A stretch of 64,000 bases of DNA from Chitinophagales bacterium (GCA_017303335.1 JAFLBK010000005.1:124001-188000), one strand, 5' to 3'; counted from the first letter of the stretch, positions 1 through 10,209 are shown. The notes: generated by a model from the sequence alone, not told the origin. A program made the numbers and translations.

Positions 1-1
1 C

Positions 2-712
2 GTAAAACGTGAATTCTTTATTGCCGCATGGATACTGATCGGCCTGTTGATCGTACTCTACCTGCTTGGTTGGCTGAAGATCGGCCATGGCAGCGGCAAA
101 CGGAAATTCTCCTTGGTCCGGTCAGGGTTTATACTCTTTTTTACGGCTTTCACACTCTACCTTATACCGGGCCTCACGAATACAAAATGGGCGAACCTCC
201 GCCTGTTGAGCGGCTTTCCACCGCCAATTTCGTACAGCATTTACACGGATCATGTGCTGCTCGTAAAGGGCATTGAGCCGATCCACAATGATTACGAAAA
301 GGCACTGGCGAAAGCCCGTGCGGAAAATAAACCCTTGTTGGTGGACTTCACCGGTTGGGCCTGCGTCAATTGCCGCCGCATGGAAGAATTGGTATGGACC
401 AACCGTGAGGTGGACAGCATCATGCGAAATGAATTTGTGGTGGTATCCCTGTATGTGGATGAGCGGACAAAACTTCCGGCTACAGCGCAAACCGATTTTA
501 CAACCGGTACCGGCACGGTAAAACCGATCATTTCGGTGGGCGATAAGTGGGCTACCTTCCAGACAGAAAACTTCGGCGCTACCTCGCAGCCGCAATATGC
601 CATCCTGAGTCCCGATGAAAAGGCGCTTACCAAGACCAAATTCTATACGCCCGATCCCGCCGAATTTGCCGAATGGCTGCGATGCGGTATCCGGGCCATG
701 CCCAAAAAATAA
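2..712 (+). CDS. DsbD-like thiol:disulfide interchange protein, C-terminal part (5' truncated by window edge)
   Basis: The reading frame is open from base 2, so the gene begins upstream of the window; 236 residues are visible. They start inside a membrane segment rich in Leu and Ile. A second hydrophobic stretch follows, and then a periplasmic thioredoxin-fold domain with the redox motif GWACVNCRRME, whose two cysteines are encoded at 362-364 and 371-373. This layout (membrane electron carrier plus C-terminal thioredoxin domain) is that of DsbD, which passes electrons from cytoplasmic thioredoxin to periplasmic disulfides. The long thioredoxin insert and the WxCxxCRxME motif are usual for the Bacteroidota form. 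The gene ends in a terminator shared with the convergent sigma-factor gene. Confidence 0.85.
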   Translation, partial: VKREFFIAAWILIGLLIVLYLLGWLKIGHGSGKRKFSLVRSGFILFFTAFTLYLIPGLTNTKWANLRLLSGFPPPISYSIYTDHVLLVKGIEPIHNDYEKALAKARAENKPLLVDFTGWACVNCRRMEELVWTNREVDSIMRNEFVVVSLYVDERTKLPATAQTDFTTGTGTVKPIISVGDKWATFQTENFGATSQPQYAILSPDEKALTKTKFYTPDPAEFAEWLRCGIRAMPKK

Positions 713-713
713 A

Positions 714-738
714 AACCTCCGCACGCGGAGGCTTTTAC
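714..738. terminator. Bidirectional intrinsic terminator
   Basis: A 6-bp stem CCTCCG/CGGAGG (716-721 and 726-731) with a CACG loop is followed by a T-rich tract on the plus strand and flanked by A residues on the other side. It lies between the convergent DsbD-like and sigma-factor genes. Confidence 0.8.
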
Positions 739-762
739 TTGTCGTTGGGGTGTTACAAAATT

Positions 763-1344
763 CTATAGAGCGATTTGTTTTTCGGTCATCATCTTGCGCA
801 GGTTGATCAGGCCATAGCGCATGCGGCCCAGGGCGGTATTGATGCTGCACTGGGTCAGTTCAGCGATCTCTTTAAAGCTCAGTTCGGCGTAATGGCGCAG
901 GATGATCACTTCCCGCTGGTCTTCCGGCAGCATATCCACCATTTTACGAACACGGTCGTGGCTCTGGCTGCTCATCATTTTATGATCGGCGCCTGCTTCG
1001 GAGAAATTCAGTACTTCAAATATGTCGCGGTCTTCGCTGGTTTTGATGGTGGGTGTACGCTTTACTTTACGGAAGTGGTCAACACACATGTTGTGGGCGA
1101 TACGCATTGCCCAGGGCAGAAATTTACCTTCATCGGTATAACGGCCACTCTTCAACGTGTCGATGATACGGATGAAAACGTCCTGGAAAATGTCTTCGGT
1201 CAGGTACCTGTCTTTTACCAATAAATAAATGGAGGTGTAAATCTTGTCTTTGTACCGGGTGATGATGGTGGCGAGGGCATTGGCATCTCCTTCCATGTAC
1301 AGGTGGATCAATTGCTGATCGGTAAGGTTGTTAAGGCATTTCAT
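763..1344 (-). CDS. ECF-type RNA polymerase sigma factor (sigma-70 family)
   Basis: A 193-residue protein with the two-domain layout of extracytoplasmic-function sigma factors. Region 2 (about residues 25-95) contains LTEDIFQDVFIRI and the core-binding and -10 recognition helix ending in AHNMCVDHFRKVKR. Region 4 (about 130-185) carries the helix-turn-helix LSFKEIAELTQCSINTALGRM. There is no sigma-1 or sigma-3 domain. It would direct core polymerase to a specific promoter set. No anti-sigma factor is adjacent, unlike many Bacteroidota ECF genes that sit beside FecR/SusC systems, so the stimulus cannot be read from context. It is divergent from uvrA across about 280 bp. The ATG at 1344 is the natural start. 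Confidence 0.92.
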   Translation of the reverse strand: MKCLNNLTDQQLIHLYMEGDANALATIITRYKDKIYTSIYLLVKDRYLTEDIFQDVFIRIIDTLKSGRYTDEGKFLPWAMRIAHNMCVDHFRKVKRTPTIKTSEDRDIFEVLNFSEAGADHKMMSSQSHDRVRKMVDMLPEDQREVIILRHYAELSFKEIAELTQCSINTALGRMRYGLINLRKMMTEKQIAL

Positions 1345-1616
1345 AAACTTCTACAGTTTTAGATTGTTAGGATTTTAGTAACAGGTCCAAAAAAGGTGAA
1401 AAGGAACGTAGAAGTCTAAGATAGGCTCTGACGGTTTTTCATTTTTCTGGATATTGGACAGTAAAAATAGAAGATGTTTTTTTATAAACCGTGCGTAAAA
1501 ACCCTCAATTTTCAAAAACGCCAGGATGGTAAAAATACTAAATGGGAAATATGGGCAATACGAGGAAGGTCCCTTTAAGGAATATTTCACATATATAACA
1601 CAGCCTAATTAAGTAG

Positions 1617-1624
1617 TATTTTTG
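1617..1624 (+). promoter_or_regulatory. Candidate Bacteroidota -7 promoter element of uvrA paralog
   Basis: TATTTTTG fits the TAnnTTTG -7 consensus and ends only three bases before the ATG at 1628. No clear TTG -33 element lies about 20 bases upstream. If used, transcription would start at or near the start codon and give a leaderless mRNA. Confidence 0.35.
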
Positions 1625-1627
1625 AGT

Positions 1628-4423
1628 ATGGCAATGGTAAAAGCGAAGGCAGCAAAGAACACGTCCACACCTGTATCCGGCATATATATTAAAGGAGCCC
1701 GGGTACATAATCTCAAAAATATCAGCGTAGAGATTCCCCGGAACAAGTTGATTGTGGTAACCGGCGTTTCCGGCTCGGGGAAATCATCCCTCACGATCGA
1801 TACCCTGTTTGCCGAAGGACAACGGCGTTATGCCGAGAGCCTCAGCGCTTATGCCCGCCAGTTTATGCAACGCATGAACAAACCGGATGTGAATTATATC
1901 AAGGGACTTTGTCCTGCCATCGCCATCGAACAGAAAGTGATCACCCGCACCCCCCGGAGTACGGTGGGCAGTATGACCGAAATCTACGATTACCTGCGTC
2001 TGCTCTTTGCCCGTGTGGGTAAGACGATCTCGCCCATCAGTGGAAAAGAAGTGAAGAAAGACGATGTGACGGATGTGATTCATGCGATTGAAAAACTGAA
2101 ATCAGGCGACAAGGTTTTGCTGCTGGTGCCCTTCCGGCAGCATGCGAAACGGAACGTGAAGGAGGAACTGAATATTCTCCTGCAAAAAGGATTTTCCCGC
2201 TTATATATTAATAAGGAGGTACAACGGATCGAGGATCTGCTGGAACAGGCAAAGCCCGAACCGGATAAGAAAAATACCTATATACTTATCGACAGGCTGG
2301 TTGTAAAGGATTTTGATGAAGATGAAAAACACCGCATCGCCGATTCGGTGAATACGGGCTTCTATGAAGGAGAGGGAGAACTTTTTGTAGAAGTGAACGG
2401 GAACAAGCCGCTGCATTTCTCCAATAAATTCGAAGCCGATGGGATGCTGTTTGAAGAACCTGTTCCGAACCTCTTTTCGTTCAATAACCCTTTCGGCGCC
2501 TGCCCGACCTGCGAAGGTTTCTCACAGATACTGGGCATCGACCCCGACCTGATCATACCCGACAAGAACCTGAGCGTATTCGAAGGGGCCGTCGCTCCGT
2601 GGAAAGGTGAGAAACTGGGTTGGTGGAGAGAACAGTTTGTGAAAGCCGCCAGGAAATTCGATTTCCCGATTCATAAACCCATTGCCGATCTTTCAGAGAA
2701 ACAGGTACAGGAACTCTGGGAGGGTAATTCGTTCGCCAATGGCATCAACGATTTTTTTAAAGAGGTGGAGCAGAACCTGTACAAGGTACAGTACCGTGTA
2801 CTGCTGAGCCGTTACCGGGGCCGTACCTTGTGTACGGATTGTAAAGGATACCGGTTACGTAAGGAAGCTTTGTATGTAAAAGTGGAAGGGAGGCATATCG
2901 GGGAACTTTGCGAGATGCCGGTGAAAGACCTGCAGCAATGGTTCTCCAGCCTAACGCTCAGCGACTACGATCAGCAGGTGGCCAAGCGGATACTGGTTGA
3001 GATCAATCACCGGATCAAAACACTACTCGATGTGGGGCTGGGATATCTTACGCTTAACCGGCTTGCTAATTCGTTGAGCGGCGGAGAGAGCCAGCGGATA
3101 CAACTTACCCGGAGCCTGGGTAGTAATCTTACCAATTCGTTGTATATCCTCGATGAACCGTCGATCGGACTGCACAGCCGGGATACGGAGCGATTGATCC
3201 GCGTTTTAAAGGAATTACGTGACCTGGGTAATACCGTGGTGGTGGTGGAACACGATGAGATGATGATGCGGGAAGCTGATCACATCATTGATATGGGGCC
3301 GCTTGCCAGCCACCTGGGTGGAGAAGTTGTTGCGGAAGGCGATTACGATACCGTGATCGCGAATGCAGATAGCCTTACCGGGAAATACCTGTCGGGTGAA
3401 CTTACGATCGATCCGCCGAAACAGGTACGTAAATGGAATCGCTCAATCTGCCTGGAAGGCGTACGTCAGCATAACCTGAAGAACATCACGGTCGAATTTC
3501 CCCTGAATGTACTATGCGTGGTAAGTGGTGTGAGCGGCAGTGGTAAAACAACCCTTGTAAAGCAGGTATTATACCCGGCGCTGCAGAAACTGAAAGGAGA
3601 GTTTACCGAAAAGGCAGGAATGCATAAGGCGCTCAGTGGTGATATCGACGCCATTACCCAGGTGGAAATGGTGGATCAGAACCCGATCGGTAAATCATCC
3701 CGAAGTAATCCCATCACGTATATTAAAGCGTACGATGAGATCCGCGACCTGTTCAGCCGCCAGCCGTTGAGCAAACTACGTGGTTTTCAGCCCAAACATT
3801 TTTCGTTCAACGTGGATGGCGGGCGTTGCGATGCCTGTAAAGGTGAAGGCGAACAGGTTGTGGAAATGCAGTTCCTGGCAGACGTGCACCTGACCTGCGA
3901 TGTATGCGGTGGAAAACGTTTCAAGGAAGAAGTGCTGGAAGTGCGTTATAAGGAGAAGAATATTTTTGATGTGCTGGATATGAGCGTGGATGAGGCCATT
4001 GAATTTTTCTGTGATGAACCCGATGTTGCCCGGAAGATCCAGCCCTTACATGATGTAGGACTTGGTTATGTGAAACTGGGGCAATCATCCGATACACTTT
4101 CCGGTGGTGAAGCACAACGGGTGAAGCTGGCTTCGTTCCTCGGCAAGGGAAAAGCGCAGGGAAGTATTCTCTTCATCTTTGATGAACCAACAACCGGGCT
4201 TCACTTTCATGATATCCGTAAACTATTGGCCTCTTTCAATGCCCTGATCGAACAGGGACATTCTATTTTGGTGATCGAACATAATATGGATGTTATCCGG
4301 AGCGCTGATTGGATACTAGACCTTGGTCCTGAGGCGGGTAGCGGGGGTGGAAACCTTGTTTATGCCGGTAAACCAGGTGGGCTGAAGGCGGTAAAATCAA
4401 GTCAGACGGGGCTTTATCTCTAA
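1628..4423 (+). CDS. uvrA: UvrA-like excinuclease ABC subunit A (divergent paralog)
   Basis: A 931-residue UvrA-family ATPase, the damage-recognition subunit of nucleotide excision repair. Two ABC modules are visible: Walker A GVSGSGKSS near residue 46 and GVSGSGKTT near residue 633, with signatures LSGGESQRI (near 482) and LSGGEAQRV (near 823). Zinc-finger cysteines occur at CPTCEG, CTDCKG, and CDACKGEG...CDVCGGKR. The length and the region after the first Walker A, which includes the domain that docks UvrB in UvrA proteins, match full-length UvrA. The conserved IDQSPIGRTPRSNPATY block is changed to VDQNPIGKSSRSNPITY, while the second copy at 59394 keeps the canonical form, so this one looks like the paralog. 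I chose ATG 1628 over the upstream TTG at 1622; ATG 1634 is also possible. Confidence 0.93.
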   Translation: MAMVKAKAAKNTSTPVSGIYIKGARVHNLKNISVEIPRNKLIVVTGVSGSGKSSLTIDTLFAEGQRRYAESLSAYARQFMQRMNKPDVNYIKGLCPAIAIEQKVITRTPRSTVGSMTEIYDYLRLLFARVGKTISPISGKEVKKDDVTDVIHAIEKLKSGDKVLLLVPFRQHAKRNVKEELNILLQKGFSRLYINKEVQRIEDLLEQAKPEPDKKNTYILIDRLVVKDFDEDEKHRIADSVNTGFYEGEGELFVEVNGNKPLHFSNKFEADGMLFEEPVPNLFSFNNPFGACPTCEGFSQILGIDPDLIIPDKNLSVFEGAVAPWKGEKLGWWREQFVKAARKFDFPIHKPIADLSEKQVQELWEGNSFANGINDFFKEVEQNLYKVQYRVLLSRYRGRTLCTDCKGYRLRKEALYVKVEGRHIGELCEMPVKDLQQWFSSLTLSDYDQQVAKRILVEINHRIKTLLDVGLGYLTLNRLANSLSGGESQRIQLTRSLGSNLTNSLYILDEPSIGLHSRDTERLIRVLKELRDLGNTVVVVEHDEMMMREADHIIDMGPLASHLGGEVVAEGDYDTVIANADSLTGKYLSGELTIDPPKQVRKWNRSICLEGVRQHNLKNITVEFPLNVLCVVSGVSGSGKTTLVKQVLYPALQKLKGEFTEKAGMHKALSGDIDAITQVEMVDQNPIGKSSRSNPITYIKAYDEIRDLFSRQPLSKLRGFQPKHFSFNVDGGRCDACKGEGEQVVEMQFLADVHLTCDVCGGKRFKEEVLEVRYKEKNIFDVLDMSVDEAIEFFCDEPDVARKIQPLHDVGLGYVKLGQSSDTLSGGEAQRVKLASFLGKGKAQGSILFIFDEPTTGLHFHDIRKLLASFNALIEQGHSILVIEHNMDVIRSADWILDLGPEAGSGGGNLVYAGKPGGLKAVKSSQTGLYL

Positions 4424-4775
4424 AAAAAACCACCGGATTGTTTGTTTTTTCAGATTTTCATTTTATGTTTACACCCAAATTATACCGACAAGTTTACCGG
4501 TCGGTATTAAAATTTACCTCCCCCATCTGAAACTGATCGATAACCACAAGGGTTTTCAATCATTTTACTTGTAACAAATGAACACCTGTTATCAGTGTGT
4601 TTATGCTTTAGTTCCGACCCATCCTACTCAAAGCCGCTTCGTATCCATACCTATCGTTTGTAGCGAAAGAAATCAATCGACGCAGTTACCCTGATCCGTT
4701 CATCCTCGAATAAGCCGCAGTCCATCTCCTTCCCGACGCGTAAGCTTTGCTTATCTCAATAAATTTTAAATTAAA
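4424..4775. other. Intergenic region with one inverted repeat
   Basis: A 352-bp gap between the uvrA paralog and the beta-strand-repeat protein. It contains one perfect 8-bp inverted repeat, ATACCGAC/GTCGGTAT (4482-4489 and 4500-4507), with a 10-base loop and no T tract, so it is more likely an operator or structural element than a terminator. I found no convincing TTG-N20-TAnnTTTG promoter and no coding frame. Confidence 0.4.
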
Positions 4776-7700
4776 ATGAACAACATGAAAAGGTTTTTAC
4801 AAATGTCAAAGGCTTCAGTGTTAATACTGGTCCTGTTGAATTTGCTGCTTGCTTTTGATGCCGCAGGTCAGGCCGTGGGCGATTATCGCTCAGTGGGCGG
4901 TAACTGGGGTACATTGGCAAGTTGGCAACGCTTGAATGCTTTACCGGCTACATGGGCAACACCCACTGCGGCCCAGGGGTACCCGGGTGAATTAGCTGTA
5001 CCAGGTACTGTAACAATCCTTGATAATGATGCAATTACTTTGAATGTGACGCCATCTTTTCACATCGGAACCCTTGTGATTTCATCAGGTACAAACTCCA
5101 GTACACTTACTTTCTCCGGAACGAATAGCCTGGTTGTCGATAACAGTATATCGATAGGAGCTGGTACGGGTACCGGTGATAACAAAACGATAGCAGTAGG
5201 AGCGGGGACGCTTTCTTGTGCTTCGATTTCTGTTACAGCGACTGGAAGTAATACAAGGAGTTCGGGACTTTCTGTTTCAACCGGAACAGTAAATGTTACT
5301 GGTAATATTACCATGGGCGATGTAAACGACGATTTTACGTTTACCGGTTCTGGGATTCTTAATATTGGCGGAAATATGACTGGGGGCACTTTTACAGCTT
5401 CAACAAGTACGGTAGATTATAATAACGCCGGCGCTCAAACTGTAGGAAATTACACCTACTATAATCTGAATTTATCGGGTAGCGGTACAAAAACCTTAAA
5501 TGGAACTGCAACTGTTACCAATTTACTGACGGCAGGCGGAGGTACAACTCTGGATATGGCAAACACCAACCTGAGCGTTGGTGCGTTGACCGGTTCAGGA
5601 AATATTACAAACGCTTCTGGCGCAGCCGGTAACAGAACACTGTCTGTAACAGGCAATACTTCACCTGCTGCTTACAGCGGCATCATCAGCAATGGTACGG
5701 CTACCTCCGTTTCACTCACCAAGAGCGGAAACGGTACTTTGAACCTTACCGGTATCAATACGTATACAGGTGTTACCACCATTAACGCCGGTGTACTCGC
5801 TGTTCCTTCTATTGAGAACGGCGGTGTAGCCGGAAACATGGGCGCTGCGAGCGGTGCCGCAGGTAATATCGTGTTGGGAGGCGGAACCCTTCGTTATACA
5901 GGTTTCACGGCTTCTACCAACCGCAACTTCACCCTTACTGCCGGAACAACTTCCACCATCGAAATAACACAGGCTGCGGAAACGCTGACCATCTCTGGAG
6001 CAAGTACCGCTACTACAGGCGCTTTGACCAAATCGGGCGCTGGTACACTCGTTCTTACGGGAGCCAACCTCTATACTGGTACTACTACCATAACTGCAGG
6101 TACACTGCAGCATGGCGTTAATAATGCCCTGGCTTCAGGAGCCGTTACAGTTAATGGAGGTACCTGGGATATCGGAACATTCACCGATGCAGTGGGTGCT
6201 GTTACATTAACCAGCGGAACCATTTCGGGTACAACGGGGATCATCACCGGTGCTTCTTACACCGTATCGAGCGGTGATATCAGTGCGATCCTGGCCGGAG
6301 CGGTTACATTAAATAAAACAACAAACGGAACAGTGACGTTGTCGGGCCTGAACACTTACACCGGTACTACCACCATTACTGCCGGTACACTCAGTATAAA
6401 TAGTATCCAGAATGTGAGCGGCGGTGCCAGTGCTATTGGGGCGCCAACTACATCGGGTAATGGTACCATTTCGCTCGCTTCGGGTACATCTGTTCTTCGC
6501 TATACCGGCTCAGGTCATTCCTCTAACCGTATTATCGCAACCACTACCGATGGATCGATCATTGATGCATCGGGTACAGGTACATTAACACTTTCAGGCG
6601 GTATTACATCCGGTGGTGGTAACGATGACCTGGAACTGACCGGAACGGGAGCGGCGATCATGAATGGAGTTATCGCAACCGGGTCAGGCGCACTTGATAA
6701 GACAGGTACAGGTACCTGGACGTTCGGTGCGGCGAATACCTATACCGGAACAACCACGGTAAGCGCCGGTTCACTCGAATATGGGATCAATAACGCAATT
6801 TCTTCCGGTGCTGTAACCGTAAGCGGTGGCACCCTCGATATTAAAACATTCACCGACGCGGTAGGCGCCGTTACGCTTATCAGCGGAAACATACTAGGTA
6901 CCACCGGTACACTAACGGGAACCTCATACGCAGTACAAAGCGGTAGCATCACTGCGAATCTGGCCGGTGCCGGTGCTACCTTGACTAAAACGACTACCGG
7001 AACAGTTACCATGTCGGGTAACAATACCTTTACCGGCGCCAAGACATTGAGCGCAGGTACCCTGATTGCCGGAAGTACAACCGCACTGGGAACGACGGCT
7101 GCTTCCGTTGCACTGAATGGCGCTACCTTAAATCTTTCCACGGATGCAAGCATCAGCGCCTATAATGTAGTAGTGGGCGCAACATCAACGATCGTTTCCA
7201 ACAGGGCTACCGCCGGCGCGGGTATCAACCATACCTTAGGTACCTTGTCGATCGGTAATTTCATTCTGAATGAGACTGTAGGCGCCAATGTGAACAGCGG
7301 TACTGCCGGTCTGACCTTCGGAGCCACTACCTTATCGGCTGCTACGCCCCGCTTTGATGTTGCAACAGGTGCAGAAATGACCCTTGGAGCAGTAAGCGGC
7401 AACTTCGCGTTCACCAAGCAGAATGCCGGTGTGCTGAACCTGAACAGCGCTTCTGCCCGTACAAGCGGAACGGTGACTGTATCAGGCGGTACACTGCGTC
7501 TTGGAAACGTAAGCGCCCTGGGTACAACGGCTGTTCCGGTTCAACTGAACGGGGGTTCGCTCGACCTGGCTACCGATGCTTCGGTGAGTGCATACAATGT
7601 TACCGTAGGGGGTTCATCCAGCGTGATCGCTAACCGGGCTACTTCCGGAGCTGCCATTACGCATACACTGGGTACGCTTTCGATCGGTAACTTCCAGCTT

Positions 7701-10157
7701 ACATCAAGCTATGGCGGTAATAATGCCAGCGGAACGGCTGGTCTGATCTTCGGTGCAACTACGCTTTCTGCCGCTGCACCTGTATTTGATGTGGAAAACA
7801 ATGTAAACCTTACCCTCGGCGCTTTGAGTGGCAACTTTGCTTTCTCCAAGCAGAACAACGGCTTGATGCTGCTGAACTCAGCTTCTGCCCGTACCGGCGG
7901 TACGGTAACCATCAACACCGGTTCGATCCGTCTGGGTAATTCCAGTGCATTGGGTACAGCCGCTGTTCCGGTGGTGATCAATAACGGCGCAGGACTTAAC
8001 CTCGCCATCAATACATCGGTAAATGCCCACCCGGTAACCATCAATGGTAACGCCCAGGTGGTTTCGAATCGGGCAACATCCGGTTCCGGCATCACGCATA
8101 CACTGGGAGCCCTGACCGTTGGCGCTGGCGCAACGTTGACAGCATATACTGGAGATAATGTTCCAGCTGCGATCGGCGGCCTTACATTCGGTGCAACTAC
8201 GCTGAACGGTACGGCTGTGTTTGATATTCTTACGCCGGGCCTTACTACCACACTGGGTGCAGTTAGCGGTAACTTCGCTTTCACCAAGGAAAGCGGTGGT
8301 GTACTTGCGCTGAATACAGCTTCTGCCCGTACAGCCGGTACCGTTACCGTTAACAATGGTACCCTGTCGGTAGGCGCTGCGAGCGCATTGGGTACAACAG
8401 GCGTAGCCATTTTAATGAATGGTGGTACGCTTGACCTGGCTTCGGATGTTTCTGTGAACGCCTACAATACAACGGTTGCGGGTAACGCAACGATCATTTC
8501 GAACAGGGCAACAACCGGTGCGGGCATCACGCATGTACTGGGTACCCTGAACATTGGAGCCAATACACTTAATATCAACAAAGGGGCAAACGCGACCAGT
8601 GGTTCGTCTGCTGTTCAGTTCGGAAATCTTACCATGACCGGCGCTCCTGTATTGAATACAACCACGGCCGACCTCGTTATGGCTGGAAACGCCACCGGCG
8701 CTTTCAAGTTGACCAAGACCGGGGCCGGAACCCTCCAAAAAACAACCACTGCCTGGACACTGGGCGCCGACTTCGAAATTACCGGCGGTGTGTATGACGC
8801 CACCACGCAGAATACAACCCTGCTGGGTGATTGGTTGAATAACGGCGGTAGCTATACCGGAACCGGTGCGGCCAACTTTATCTTCAACGGAACCACTGGC
8901 CAGAGCATCGGCGGTACAACATCGACAACATTCAATAACCTTACTATTGATAACGCTGCGGGCGTTACACTGGGTACCAGCCAGGCTGCAAATGCCGCCG
9001 TTACCATCAACAACGGTAACCTGGTGATCCCGGTTAATAATACGCTTACCATCAATAACGGTAACGCGATCGGTGGAAGTGGCTTCAGCGCTTCGAAAGG
9101 TATTGTGACACAGGTGAACACAACTACCGGCGCGAAAGGCTTCGTGCGTGTGAATAATATGGCAACATCCGCCGCGTATACCTTACCGGTAAGCGATGGT
9201 ACCTATTACCTGCCAGTTACCCTCACACCCAGTGATGTAACGGCCAACAATACCTACAGCGTTTGCGTGTTCCCGGGTATTACCGACAATGGTGAACCCA
9301 ATGGCGTGGCTTTCAGCACGGCACAGAAGAACAATTGCGTGGATGCGGTATGGACAGTGAATTACAACGGTCCGGGAGCGCCAACAGCCGCTTCGGTTGA
9401 TATGGTAGTTGGCTGGCCTGCTTCGCTGGAAGGTGTGAATTTCGCAGGCTACAGCGATGTGGTGATCGGTATCGCACACTGGGATGGTCCGCTTTGGGGC
9501 CAGGTAGTGGGTATCGGCGACAATACAAACAATACCGCTACCCGTACAAACATCACCCAGTTCTCACCATTTGGTGTGGGACGGATCGATCCTACCGGTG
9601 GAGTGCTGGCGATCAAGATCAACTATTTCAATGCGTCGAAGGCAACCGGGTATAATGTGCTGAACTGGCAGGCTTCCTGCTCATCCGCACAGGCGATCTT
9701 TGAACTGGAACGTTCGGTTGATGGTGTGAACTTCGTGAACATTAACAGCATCACAGCCACACAGGCCCGTTGCGCATCACCATTCAGTTATAACGATTTC
9801 ACAGCTCCTGCCGGAACCGTGTTCTACCGGATCAAGATCATCGATGTGGATGGTAAGATCTCGTACTCGGCTATCGTGAAACTGAGCAACCAGGTTAAAG
9901 ACATTGAATTGTCGGGCGTACAGCCGAACCCGGTGGTGAATATCGCCCAGATCAAGGTGAATACAACGAAGAAAGAGGTTGTTGGCCTGGTGGTGACCGC
10001 CGCGGATGGCAAGGTTGTTTACCGCAACAGCGTACAACTGCAGGCTGGTTCCAGCATCATCAACGTGGATATGACCAACCTGCCGACCGGTGTATACATG
10101 ATCAACGGTGTATTTGCCGACGGACAGAGTAATACGATCCGATTCCTCAAACAATAA
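4776..10157 (+). CDS. Giant autotransporter-type beta-strand repeat protein with T9SS sorting domain
   Basis: A 1793-residue secreted protein. A signal peptide (hydrophobic core VLILVLLNLLLAF, cleavage near AAGQA) is followed by a Gly/Thr/Ser/Asn-rich passenger. Passenger-associated transport repeats such as LTGINTYTGVTTINAGVL recur near residues 320, 430, 530 and 655. From about residue 770 to 1270 a longer unit of roughly 145 residues, starting near SALGTT and containing NRATxGxxITHTLGTLxIG, is repeated four times. The C-terminal about 80 residues form a type A T9SS sorting domain (VQPNPVVNIAQI, then LPTGVYMINGVF and IRFLKQ). A beta-helix fibre exported to the cell surface is the natural inference. 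No autotransporter barrel is present. Starting at ATG 4785 would also keep the signal peptide. Confidence 0.85.
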   Translation: MNNMKRFLQMSKASVLILVLLNLLLAFDAAGQAVGDYRSVGGNWGTLASWQRLNALPATWATPTAAQGYPGELAVPGTVTILDNDAITLNVTPSFHIGTLVISSGTNSSTLTFSGTNSLVVDNSISIGAGTGTGDNKTIAVGAGTLSCASISVTATGSNTRSSGLSVSTGTVNVTGNITMGDVNDDFTFTGSGILNIGGNMTGGTFTASTSTVDYNNAGAQTVGNYTYYNLNLSGSGTKTLNGTATVTNLLTAGGGTTLDMANTNLSVGALTGSGNITNASGAAGNRTLSVTGNTSPAAYSGIISNGTATSVSLTKSGNGTLNLTGINTYTGVTTINAGVLAVPSIENGGVAGNMGAASGAAGNIVLGGGTLRYTGFTASTNRNFTLTAGTTSTIEITQAAETLTISGASTATTGALTKSGAGTLVLTGANLYTGTTTITAGTLQHGVNNALASGAVTVNGGTWDIGTFTDAVGAVTLTSGTISGTTGIITGASYTVSSGDISAILAGAVTLNKTTNGTVTLSGLNTYTGTTTITAGTLSINSIQNVSGGASAIGAPTTSGNGTISLASGTSVLRYTGSGHSSNRIIATTTDGSIIDASGTGTLTLSGGITSGGGNDDLELTGTGAAIMNGVIATGSGALDKTGTGTWTFGAANTYTGTTTVSAGSLEYGINNAISSGAVTVSGGTLDIKTFTDAVGAVTLISGNILGTTGTLTGTSYAVQSGSITANLAGAGATLTKTTTGTVTMSGNNTFTGAKTLSAGTLIAGSTTALGTTAASVALNGATLNLSTDASISAYNVVVGATSTIVSNRATAGAGINHTLGTLSIGNFILNETVGANVNSGTAGLTFGATTLSAATPRFDVATGAEMTLGAVSGNFAFTKQNAGVLNLNSASARTSGTVTVSGGTLRLGNVSALGTTAVPVQLNGGSLDLATDASVSAYNVTVGGSSSVIANRATSGAAITHTLGTLSIGNFQLTSSYGGNNASGTAGLIFGATTLSAAAPVFDVENNVNLTLGALSGNFAFSKQNNGLMLLNSASARTGGTVTINTGSIRLGNSSALGTAAVPVVINNGAGLNLAINTSVNAHPVTINGNAQVVSNRATSGSGITHTLGALTVGAGATLTAYTGDNVPAAIGGLTFGATTLNGTAVFDILTPGLTTTLGAVSGNFAFTKESGGVLALNTASARTAGTVTVNNGTLSVGAASALGTTGVAILMNGGTLDLASDVSVNAYNTTVAGNATIISNRATTGAGITHVLGTLNIGANTLNINKGANATSGSSAVQFGNLTMTGAPVLNTTTADLVMAGNATGAFKLTKTGAGTLQKTTTAWTLGADFEITGGVYDATTQNTTLLGDWLNNGGSYTGTGAANFIFNGTTGQSIGGTTSTTFNNLTIDNAAGVTLGTSQAANAAVTINNGNLVIPVNNTLTINNGNAIGGSGFSASKGIVTQVNTTTGAKGFVRVNNMATSAAYTLPVSDGTYYLPVTLTPSDVTANNTYSVCVFPGITDNGEPNGVAFSTAQKNNCVDAVWTVNYNGPGAPTAASVDMVVGWPASLEGVNFAGYSDVVIGIAHWDGPLWGQVVGIGDNTNNTATRTNITQFSPFGVGRIDPTGGVLAIKINYFNASKATGYNVLNWQASCSSAQAIFELERSVDGVNFVNINSITATQARCASPFSYNDFTAPAGTVFYRIKIIDVDGKISYSAIVKLSNQVKDIELSGVQPNPVVNIAQIKVNTTKKEVVGLVVTAADGKVVYRNSVQLQAGSSIINVDMTNLPTGVYMINGVFADGQSNTIRFLKQ

Positions 10158-10180
10158 CAAAACATCGATCTAGACCCAAA

Positions 10181-10209
10181 AGCCCCGTCATCAGCGGGGC
10201 TTTTTTTTT
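10181..10209 (+). terminator. Intrinsic terminator
   Basis: Stem AGCCCCG/CGGGGCT (10181-10187 and 10195-10201) with a 7-base loop, followed by a run of T. It ends the transcript of the beta-strand-repeat gene. Confidence 0.9.

Noticed and set aside
122..850. 242-residue minus-strand frame
   Set aside because: It covers the DsbD-like thioredoxin domain, the terminator and the sigma-factor end in the wrong frame.
1375..1590. 71-residue minus-strand frame between the sigma factor and uvrA
   Set aside because: AT-rich, Phe/Leu/Tyr-rich without a domain or promoter; typical of a non-coding divergent region.
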